Assembly: GCA_020438525.1 (NCBI GenBank) | Contig: JAGQUL010000034.1 | Coordinates: 1-16,484, forward strand | DNA from: Thermoleophilia bacterium | Lineage (GTDB): Bacteria; Actinomycetota; Thermoleophilia; Gaiellales; SKUG01 | DNA length: 16,484 nt | Direction of reading: 5' to 3' | In this document: in pieces, positions 1-5,074 of the stretch | How the letters are laid out: every line of letters starts with the position of its first letter | Position numbering within the stretch: position 1 is the stretch's first letter | The notes under the pieces: generated by a model | What the model was told of the DNA's origin: nothing | What the model saw: the letters and a program-made list of their open reading frames with translations, nothing else | The model's database searches: none | Translations under genes and position numbers: made by a program

Positions 1-369
1 CTCGGCCTCAACCTGATGAACGCCGCGCACGTGTTCCACTTCGACCGCTGGTGGAACCCGGCGGTCGAGGATCAGGCCACCGACCGTACGCACCGCATCG
101 GCCAGACGCAGCGCATCCAGGTGCACAAGCTCGTGTGCGCCGGCACGCTCGAGGAGCGGATCGCGCAGATCATCGACGACAAGCGTGCGCTCGCCGGCAA
201 GATCATCGACACCCAGGGCGCGACCGGCGAAGGCTGGATCACCGAGCTCGACGACGACGCGCTCGCCGAGCTCGTGGCGCTCGGCAAGGACGCGCTCGCC
301 GAGGCCGAGGAGGGCGCGGAAGCCGGCCAGGCACGTGCCGTGGACCTCGAGGGCGTCGCCGCCGAGTAG
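1..369 (+). CDS. SNF2-family DNA helicase, C-terminal end (partial)
   Basis: This is the 3' end of a superfamily 2 Swi2/Snf2 ATPase gene whose start lies left of the window; the reading frame is open from base 1. The protein shows the end of the second RecA-like helicase lobe: motif V (GLNLMNAAHV), a WWNPAVEDQATDR block, and motif VI with the HRIGQ sequence holding the arginine finger. The next part (VHKLVCAGTLEERI) is the usual Snf2 helix after motif VI. The tail of about 60 residues is rich in Ala, Glu and Asp. Bacterial members are cytosolic DNA-stimulated ATPases that move on duplex DNA or displace proteins such as RNA polymerase (RapA/HepA-like). The family assignment is secure; the cellular role is not visible here. 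Base composition is strongly GC-rich, unlike the toxin cassettes further right. Confidence 0.92.
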   Translation, partial: LGLNLMNAAHVFHFDRWWNPAVEDQATDRTHRIGQTQRIQVHKLVCAGTLEERIAQIIDDKRALAGKIIDTQGATGEGWITELDDDALAELVALGKDALAEAEEGAEAGQARAVDLEGVAAE

Positions 370-423
370 CGGTTTCTGCCCCTGGCGCGTGAACACCGGG
401 CCCTGCGCGGGTAACGAGCACTC

Positions 424-981
424 GTGAGGTCCCATGCCAACTTGCCGGCGCCCGTCTCGGGCGCGCTCGCGCTCGCGATCGTGCTCGTGCTCGCGATCGC
501 CTGCGCGGGCTGCACGCCGCGCCAGTCGCAGGACCAGTACGAGGAGCGGCTCGGCAACGCGCTCGCCGTACGCGACTCGGTTTCCTCGGAGCTGTCGGGC
601 AACCAGCTCACCGATGCGAAGGCCTACGACGAGGCCGCCGCGAAGGTCTCCGCAGCGCTCGACGAGCTCGATGCCGATCCACCGCCGAGCAACGTCAAGG
701 ACGCGCACGAGCGCATGGTCTCGGGCATGGAGGGGCTGTCGGTGCTGCTCAAGCGACTCGGGCGCTGCGAGGCGCTCGCGACGGCCTCGGCGCAGGATCG
801 GCGGGCATGTCGTCAGTCAATCGGACAGGACGTATACGACACGATCCGGAACGATTTCACCGAGGCAAACACGATATACCGGCAGGAAGGCCTGTCGCTC
901 GCGGGATTGGGCTCCGGCGACGAGACGGGCGGAGGCGACAGCCTCGGTGGCGAGAACTCCGATGGAGGCGATGAACTGTGA
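424..981 (+). CDS. small putative lipoprotein (paralogue of the next gene)
   Basis: Predicted exported lipoprotein of 185 residues from a GTG start, 54 bp after the helicase stop. The N terminus has a short basic part, a hydrophobic stretch (residues about 13-29, rich in Ala, Leu, Ile and Val) and a lipobox-like ACAGC, with Cys30 the probable lipidated residue. The mature part is mostly predicted helix with many Ala, Glu and Asp, a PPPSNVKDAHERM segment, and a Gly/Asp/Glu-rich tail that looks disordered. No catalytic motif is recognised. The stop overlaps the start of the next gene, so the two are probably translated together. Both proteins share a layout of lipobox, then Y-x4-G/N-A-L, then PP-x5-AH, which suggests an old duplication. 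No clear Shine-Dalgarno sequence precedes the GTG, so the start is less certain than the reading frame. Confidence 0.75.
   Translation: MRSHANLPAPVSGALALAIVLVLAIACAGCTPRQSQDQYEERLGNALAVRDSVSSELSGNQLTDAKAYDEAAAKVSAALDELDADPPPSNVKDAHERMVSGMEGLSVLLKRLGRCEALATASAQDRRACRQSIGQDVYDTIRNDFTEANTIYRQEGLSLAGLGSGDETGGGDSLGGENSDGGDEL
964..968 (+). promoter_or_regulatory. ribosome binding site for the second lipoprotein
   Basis: GGAGG lies 9 bases before the GTG at 978, inside the last codons of the upstream gene. It supports this start and translation coupled to the first lipoprotein. Confidence 0.6.
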
Positions 982-1541
982 GCACGACGACGACCACCAC
1001 CACACGAGCACGGATCGGCAGGCTGCTGGTGGTGCTGCTGGCGCTGGTGCTTGTGGCCGGCTGCGGCGAGAGCGACCCGGGCGCGATCGGACCCAGCGGC
1101 GTCGACGGCGGCGTGAGCTCCGAGCAGGCGAAGGAGGATTACGTCACGGGCGTGAACAGCGCGCTGCAGCAGCTCGGCACCGCGCAGGGGCAGTCGTTCG
1201 GCGCCGCGGTGACGAAGGGCAACAAGCGGCAGCTGCAGGCGAGCGCGATCGCGTGGCGTCAGGGCGTGCAGCAGCTGAAGGGCCTGAACCCGCCGAAGGA
1301 GGCGGTCCCAGCGCACACCAAGCTCGTCGAGGCAGTCAGCCAGCTCGACACCTGGAACCAGCGCATCGCGAACGCCGCGCCGAACAAGAAGCGCACCCAG
1401 ACGCTCGCCAAGCAGGCATCGGGCAGCGCCGCGTCCAGAAACTTCGAGGCCGCGGTCTGCGAGCTCGTCGACGCCGGCTTCGAAGTGATCGACCCCGGCG
1501 CATGCACGCCGCTCGCCAACGCTGCGGGCCCGTCGAGCTGA
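978..1541 (+). CDS. small putative lipoprotein
   Basis: Predicted lipoprotein of 187 residues. Its GTG start overlaps the upstream stop (GTGA). The N terminus is a Thr-rich and basic leader, a Leu/Val-rich hydrophobic core (about residues 15-27) and a good lipobox, LVAGC, followed by GES. The mature part is helical and Gln/Ala-rich, with an NPPKEAVPAHTKLVEA segment comparable to the PPPSNVKDAHERM segment of the preceding protein. Two Cys near the C terminus (in CELVDAGF and GACTP) could form a disulfide outside the cell. No enzyme motif is seen. The pair probably sits on the outer face of the membrane. The function is unknown, and nothing links it directly to the toxin locus that follows in the opposite orientation. 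Confidence 0.8.
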   Translation: MSTTTTTTTRARIGRLLVVLLALVLVAGCGESDPGAIGPSGVDGGVSSEQAKEDYVTGVNSALQQLGTAQGQSFGAAVTKGNKRQLQASAIAWRQGVQQLKGLNPPKEAVPAHTKLVEAVSQLDTWNQRIANAAPNKKRTQTLAKQASGSAASRNFEAAVCELVDAGFEVIDPGACTPLANAAGPSS

Positions 1542-1848
1542 CCTAGCGCGGTCGCAGGTTTCTGAAGCTGTCCGAGTAGCAGTGCCACGTTATGCAGGCG
1601 CACGTTTGACTTCAGCGATCGTGCCATGCCTATTTGGGGCTCTTCTGCCATATGAGTGGAGTCAAGCAGCCGCCCGACTTGGCAGTGGCGGGCACAGTCC
1701 GGAGAGTGTGAGCTTGGCGAGCGCGATCAACGAGTAGGGGGCGTGAAAGCCGAACGCGAGGATCGGGATGGGCCGGATCTTGGTGTTCACCGATTTGACG
1801 CGGCCCAGCCAACCACGTCAACGATTTTCAGGGAGGTCCACGGCGAAG
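1542..1848. other. gene-poor junction with possible remnants
   Basis: No intact gene is supported in these 307 bases. They join the GC-rich lipoprotein operon to the toxin locus. The right end (1797-1840, minus strand) carries half of the spacer element found between the toxin cassettes. Just left of it, one minus-strand frame stays open to a stop at 1662-1664 and reads FGFHAPYSLIALAKL followed by CPPLPSRAAA. This looks more like the tail of a real protein than random sequence, but it has no start and I cannot assign a family. No convincing terminator hairpin is seen, although two convergent transcription units would meet here. Confidence 0.4.
1797..1840 (-). repeat. spacer element S, half copy
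   Basis: Minus-strand sequence beginning TGGACCTCCCTGAAAATCGT and ending near GGGCCGCGTC. It resembles the first 44 bases of the spacer copies at 3003-3144 (minus) and 15983-16131 (plus). It lies 8 bp after the stop of the immunity gene 1849-2121, in the same relative place as the other copies. The remaining part of the spacer and any following cassette are missing, so the array may have been cut here. Confidence 0.55.
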
Positions 1849-2121
1849 TTACGCACCCGACGGGCCCAGCGCGCCTCCAAGCGCATCACGCATACACTTT
1901 CGATGTGATGCGCCGACAAGCATCGGCTCGACAAGATTCCAGGATTCTGCAGCCAGAATCAGCGGCTCATCGAGTGTGATCTCGATTGTGCTCCGACAAA
2001 AGACACACTTGGTCGGAATGTCGCTGAGGACATCCGGGGAACCCGATACCTCCGACCAATCGGTAGCCGAGTTTGCCTCCACCCGGCTGTACTGGGGTAT
2101 CTCGGTCTGTCGCTGCATCAT
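1849..2121 (-). CDS. putative immunity protein with CxxC...HxxC motif
   Basis: A 90-residue protein starting with tandem ATG codons 5 bp after the stop of the toxin cassette 2127-2984. The position directly behind a toxin tip is the main reason to call it an immunity protein, which would bind and block that toxin in the cytosol. The sequence has Cys39-x2-Cys42 and His73-x2-Cys76, which could bind a zinc ion and hold a small domain together. The middle is acidic (TLDEPLILAAESWNLVEP), as is common for inhibitors of basic nucleases. It is not recognised as a named immunity family. The same frame is open far upstream, antisense-like and Arg-rich inside the toxin gene; that part is not credible, and the start at the double Met fits the gene spacing. 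No Shine-Dalgarno sequence is apparent, so translation may be coupled. Confidence 0.65.
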   Translation of the reverse strand: MMQRQTEIPQYSRVEANSATDWSEVSGSPDVLSDIPTKCVFCRSTIEITLDEPLILAAESWNLVEPMLVGASHRKCMRDALGGALGPSGA

Positions 2122-2126
2122 AGGAC

Positions 2127-2984
2127 TCAGGGGTTGGGATTTGGCCTCGGACCAAGCGCAATCCGCACGGTCCCTTTGGTGCCGTCTCTTGTGACGTAGT
2201 TGATGTGATAGTACCGATGAGGGTTGGGTGCTTGATGTGGACCTTCGATCCGAATCACGCGCCCTCCCTGCGAGTGAATCAGTATCTCGGCCTGATATTG
2301 CAGTGGCACAGTATCGCCAACCGATCGATGCGTACCGCCCTGTGCGAGTTGGCGCGCGGCACGAGTGAACGATCCTGATCCACTCCACCCCCACGGCGTC
2401 CGTACAGGAACGCCAGGGGTAGCCGCTTTTGCGGGTCCGAAGCTTGGTCCGCCTGCGCCGACGGCGAACATTGCTCCCCCGCCGACATCTGCGCCGAGTT
2501 CGGTGGCACGCCGCACTGCGTCTTGGTTGGTGAAGTCGGTGCCAGGGCATCGTGCGCCGAGGAGTTGACGCTGACATCGTTCGGTGAGTGCTTGCCACTC
2601 GATGGACTGCTGGGCGAAGAAGTCAATTGCGGCCCGCTCGGAGTCAGTCGGCGTGGTTGTCGCGAATCCTTGTTGCGCGAGGTTGATCACAGTGATCGCG
2701 CCAGGCGTACCTGGGCGTTGCCACTCCGGTCGTTCGTTGCCGCCAGAAACACCCGGCTCGTAGGTGCCACCGCCAGTACCTCGATGACCGCCCTTACCGG
2801 GCCGGTGCGTTTCGATCTCGTCCGAGCAATCGGCATTTCGTGAGCAACCGGACTCACTAGTCGTACTCTGGTTCCGACGATGACCGTCGGTGTCAACGAA
2901 TGCCACTGGGTTCCCAAACCCATACCCATGCCGATCCCGCGTCGCCGGATCCAGGCTCAGCGCGACATCGCTCCATGGATCCAC
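2127..2984 (-). CDS. orphan RHS C-terminal toxin cassette A
   Basis: A 285-residue frame that begins with the RHS core end (MDPWSDVALSLDPATRDRHG, then GNPVAFVDTDGH at about 24-35) and lacks any signal peptide or YD repeats. Residues about 37-195 are a linker with CSDEIE, GGHRGTGGGTY, SGGNERP and CPGTDFT blocks, ending in GGAMFAVGAGGPSFGPAK. This linker is shared with the cassette at 14623-15591. The last 85 residues or so form a different domain with EILIHSQGGRVIRIEG and PHRYYHINYVTRDGTKG, His-rich and basic, plausibly a small RNase-like toxin. I cannot name its family. The first codon is GTG where the other copies have ATG. The cassette is intact and followed by an immunity gene, so it is probably a silent donor for the main RHS gene rather than a toxin secreted by itself. 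Confidence 0.8.
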   Translation of the reverse strand: MDPWSDVALSLDPATRDRHGYGFGNPVAFVDTDGHRRNQSTTSESGCSRNADCSDEIETHRPGKGGHRGTGGGTYEPGVSGGNERPEWQRPGTPGAITVINLAQQGFATTTPTDSERAAIDFFAQQSIEWQALTERCQRQLLGARCPGTDFTNQDAVRRATELGADVGGGAMFAVGAGGPSFGPAKAATPGVPVRTPWGWSGSGSFTRAARQLAQGGTHRSVGDTVPLQYQAEILIHSQGGRVIRIEGPHQAPNPHRYYHINYVTRDGTKGTVRIALGPRPNPNP

Positions 2985-3003
2985 GTACTGGTCGGTCTGG
3001 AGC
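2877..3003 (-). repeat. RHS core-end repeat, copy A
   Basis: Same-orientation copy of the core-end sequence of the main RHS gene, running from CTCCAGACCGACCAGTACGT through the DGHR codons. The first half is nearly identical to the other four copies; the end (GYGFGNPVAFVDTDGH) is more diverged. It would allow in-frame recombination of this tip with the main gene. Confidence 0.85.
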
Positions 3004-3144
3004 TAGGACGGTCGGGTGGTGGGGCGGTGGATGGAGCCGTCAGCTCGTATTCCGACGTCCGGTCGCTGATGACACTGGAGGCGGTACATGCGTTGAGCTC
3101 GACCAGACCCCGTCAACCGTGTCAACGAACTTCAGGGAGGTCCA
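3003..3144 (-). repeat. inter-cassette spacer element S, full copy
   Basis: About 142 bases, minus strand, between the immunity gene at 3253 and toxin cassette A. It begins TGGACCTCCCTGAAGTTCGT and ends at the core repeat (CCGTCCTAGCTCCAGACC). Most positions match the plus-strand copy at 15983-16131, including the block CCGCCTCCAGTGTCATCAGC. One frame is open through both full copies (WTSLKFVDTVD, then PPPVSSATGRRNTS and a stop at the same place), so part of it may derive from a gene end. Confidence 0.8.
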
Positions 3145-3174
3145 GATGCGGTTCTCTGCGTGATACCGATCCAC

Positions 3175-3208
3175 TGACCCGTGCCAACGAATTTCTGGAA
3201 AGTCTACG
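3175..3208 (-). repeat. spacer element S, degenerate second copy
   Basis: Minus-strand sequence GTAGACTTTCCAGAAATTCG followed by TTGGCACGGGTC. It resembles the start of spacer S and stands in tandem with the full copy 30 bp further along. It is a short and imperfect match, so it may be chance, but the position right behind an immunity gene fits. Confidence 0.35.
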
Positions 3209-3252
3209 AGAGCGGGCATCGCGTGAGCGTGCGTCACTCCACAGCGCCCTCG

Positions 3253-3546
3253 TCACTTCAAGGCGTCGCTCCAGTTCATGCCCCGTTCACGAAGCGCCAC
3301 CATCGTCAGGAAATCATCGATGGAGATTGTATCCTCCGGGATTTTTCCGGCATCGTCATCAGCCCAGAGCCCATAGATCGTCACGCTGTCCGAATCCGAA
3401 TCGAACTTGAGATCAACAAGGTTGAGGCTAACTTCGCCACGAGGTCGGGCGGCCCAACTGCGGAGCCTCGCACCCATGTGATCATCCCATGAATGATCAA
3501 GAAGTTTGCTCCACAAGGCGCGAGCGGGCTTCGGGGTGGCACTCAC
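3253..3546 (-). CDS. putative immunity protein for cassette B
   Basis: A 97-residue protein whose GTG start overlaps the stop of toxin cassette B (GTGA at 3546-3543). An in-frame ATG at 3585 would give 110 residues but would overlap the toxin by 43 bp, so I prefer the GTG. The sequence is mixed helix and strand: ALWSKLLDHSWDDHMGARLRS, then SLNLVDLKFDSDSDSVTIYGLWADDDAG, then IPEDTISIDDFLTMVALRERG. The acidic Asp-rich centre would suit binding to a basic nuclease. No named family is recognised. The assignment as immunity rests on tight coupling to the toxin gene and on the same arrangement at the other three cassettes. Confidence 0.7.
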   Translation of the reverse strand: MSATPKPARALWSKLLDHSWDDHMGARLRSWAARPRGEVSLNLVDLKFDSDSDSVTIYGLWADDDAGKIPEDTISIDDFLTMVALRERGMNWSDALK

Positions 3547-4433
3547 TTTGGGAACGCCGTTCGAATCACGCCGTTGCTGGTCCATACTTGAATTGTCGTG
3601 CTCGAATAGCCATCGACGTTCGTTCCGATCACCCTGCCCATATTAACTACCATACCTCCGTCGGCGCCCACCGTACCCCGAGACGCAGCTTCGTCGACCA
3701 GTCGTTTGATGTCTCGCGCACTCATCCCATCGGCGAACCTACTTACGCCAGTAAAACCGCTACTCGCGTGGTGACGGTACATGATGTGCTCGAGGGCATT
3801 GGTCGCACCTCCGTGCCTATACGTGCCACCGCCCCACGAAAGCTCAGTTCCAGCCGCATCTCCGATGAGTATGTCGTCGGCGAGTCGTGCGCTGGTTTTG
3901 CATCCGATGCGGCATCCGAACCATGCGGCTGCGGTGCCGGGTGCTGCGATTGCGGTTTCTGGGGTTGAGAGTTCGACGAAGATGGCGGCTGCGAGCGCGT
4001 CGTCGGTTTTTCTGCCGAGTACGTCGATCGTGTTGCGCAGTCCGTTCAGGAAGTCTGCTTCAGCTCCCATTGGCGCATCCATGTAGGCGCTGCGAAGCGC
4101 CTGTCCGCGCAGTTCGTCCCGCGTGCTGTGGATATTCGGGTCGATGTTGAGAATCGTCGGCGCCGTCGAGTTGCACATAGGCGCCGGACAAGCGTGCGAG
4201 CGATCCCACGCATACGAGTCGGGACCATTGCCAACCTGCGCTGCATGCCGATGCGCGGCATCCAGTCCAGCGTCGATTCGCTGCGCAGTCTGCTTGACGC
4301 ACTCGCCGCCCTCGCACAAGTCGCTGCGATGCCCATCCGTATCCACCGCGCCAATCGGATTCGCACCCGCATACGCACTCCGCAGCCGCGTCGTCGGATC
4401 CAGGCTCAGCCCGACGTCACTCCATGGATCCAT
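3543..4433 (-). CDS. orphan RHS C-terminal toxin cassette B (BECR-like RNase candidate)
   Basis: A 296-residue frame starting at the RHS core end (MDPWSDVGLSLDPTTRLRSA, GANPIGAVDTDGHR). Its linker differs from cassettes A and D: Cys-containing (CEGGECV, CPAPMC, FGCRIGC) with an LSTPETAIAAPGTAAAW segment. The last 85 residues or so form the probable toxin: ALEHIMYRHHASSGF, FADGMSARDIKRLVDEAA, VVNMGRVIGTN, and the end IQVWTSNGVIRTAFPK. A His-x3-RHH helix followed by a G-x-x-IG strand and a terminal VIRTAFP strand resembles bacterial EndoU and related barnase/EndoU/colicin/RelE-fold RNases. That is an inference from pattern, with the His residues as candidate catalytic groups. There is no secretion signal, so the cassette probably acts as a spare tip for the main gene. 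It is intact and coupled to an immunity gene. Confidence 0.82.
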   Translation of the reverse strand: MDPWSDVGLSLDPTTRLRSAYAGANPIGAVDTDGHRSDLCEGGECVKQTAQRIDAGLDAAHRHAAQVGNGPDSYAWDRSHACPAPMCNSTAPTILNIDPNIHSTRDELRGQALRSAYMDAPMGAEADFLNGLRNTIDVLGRKTDDALAAAIFVELSTPETAIAAPGTAAAWFGCRIGCKTSARLADDILIGDAAGTELSWGGGTYRHGGATNALEHIMYRHHASSGFTGVSRFADGMSARDIKRLVDEAASRGTVGADGGMVVNMGRVIGTNVDGYSSTTIQVWTSNGVIRTAFPK

Positions 4434-4452
4434 GTACTGGTCGGTCTGGAGC
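4326..4452 (-). repeat. RHS core-end repeat, copy B
   Basis: Direct copy of the core-end sequence, in the same orientation as the main gene. It contains the 12-base palindrome CATGGATCCATG at 4423-4434 and runs to the DGHR codons. Upstream (above 4452) the sequence differs at once from both the main gene and spacer S, so the homology here is limited to about 127 bases. Confidence 0.85.
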
Positions 4453-4795
4453 CGGACCAGCGGCGGTACCTAGGTGACCGGTTATTCTCGGCCAAGAATG
4501 CGGCTGAGATATCACGCAGGATCCACGCTCGGGATCCGTGATCGTGTCGCCAATCCGCGCCAGTTTTCTGGATCGCTCCAAACCCAGTGCAACGTGTCAC
4601 CCCAGACGATGCGTGCTACCGGAGCGCATCGCGCCGTCGCGGCAGGCGTCCCCGATGCACATCGCCGCGCGCCAGCTCGGACATTCCCAGTCCGACACGA
4701 CGAAGCGTCACTGCGTACGGCTCTCGGTCGTCGAACAGCTCAGGGCTATTGGAGCGGAGTTCACGGAGGTTGGTGCGCGTTGGCACTACCGGAAT
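4453..4795. other. gene-poor stretch between the active tip and cassette B
   Basis: These 343 bases separate the immunity gene of the main RHS protein from cassette B. No intact minus-strand gene is visible. Unlike the other inter-cassette gap, it does not contain spacer S. Near its right end the plus strand holds a possible recombinase remnant (4655-4756), described separately. The mixed content suggests old insertions or deletions. Confidence 0.5.
4655..4756 (+). pseudogene. possible tyrosine recombinase C-terminal remnant
   Basis: Plus-strand frame reading MHIAARQLGHSQSDTTKRHC, then VRLSVVEQLRAIG. The pattern A-x-x-LGHS-x5-T-x3-H resembles the C-terminal box of phage-integrase-type recombinases, where LGHS holds the second conserved His and a Tyr follows a few residues later. 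Here the expected Tyr place is Cys, and no upstream catalytic Arg box is found in this frame. If real, it is a dead fragment of an integrase once inserted in the array. The match is short, so this is a tentative call. Confidence 0.3.
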
Positions 4796-5074
4796 TCAGG
4801 GGGGCGACACCCCGATGCGAAGCAGTTGCTCGATCGGATTCCAGTCTGCGGGTGGATCGATCGAGGTGCGCCACTGGCATCCATCTGCGATCCACCATGC
4901 CCTCGCCCGGGCATGCAGAATCATCCGCTCGACGAAGTCTCCGCCAGCTGCGTCCTCATAGCCGAACTGAATCGAACAGCAAGGACAAATTTCATCGGAT
5001 GCGTTACGGCCGCGCCACGCTGGTCGATTCAAGTACCGATAGCCGCATACCGGACAGGTGTAGAACTCGGTCAT
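4796..5074 (-). CDS. cysteine-rich CPCC-type putative immunity protein
   Basis: A 92-residue protein whose ATG overlaps the stop of the giant RHS gene (ATGA at 5074-5071), so the two are translationally coupled. It starts MTEFYTCPVCGYRYL and continues SDEICPCCSIQFGYED. Two Cys-x2-Cys pairs (Cys7/Cys10 and Cys31/Cys33-34) around a GY-x-x-L segment closely resemble the cysteine-rich CPCC family, small proteins with a consensus of the type CPCCGY...EICPVCFWEDD that probably bind zinc. The C-terminal half is helical, with Trp-rich and acidic parts (ARAWWIADGCQW, DWNPIEQLL). The position right behind the RHS toxin tip points to immunity against that tip, by cytosolic binding. The family match is an inference from motif; the gene itself is well supported. 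Confidence 0.78.
   Translation of the reverse strand: MTEFYTCPVCGYRYLNRPAWRGRNASDEICPCCSIQFGYEDAAGGDFVERMILHARARAWWIADGCQWRTSIDPPADWNPIEQLLRIGVSPP

Noticed and set aside
434..1546. A 370-codon plus-strand frame across both lipoproteins
   Set aside because: It is extremely Arg/Ala-rich and overlaps two genes with good lipoboxes and coupled starts; it is a frame shadow.
1849..2598. Long 249-codon version of immunity protein A
   Set aside because: The first 159 codons are Arg/Thr/Ser-rich and overlap the toxin in another frame; only the part after the double ATG at 2121 looks like a real protein.
3253..3585. Longer version of immunity protein B from ATG 3585
   Set aside because: It would overlap the toxin by 43 bp; the GTG at 3546 overlaps the stop by the GTGA pattern, like its neighbouring immunity genes.
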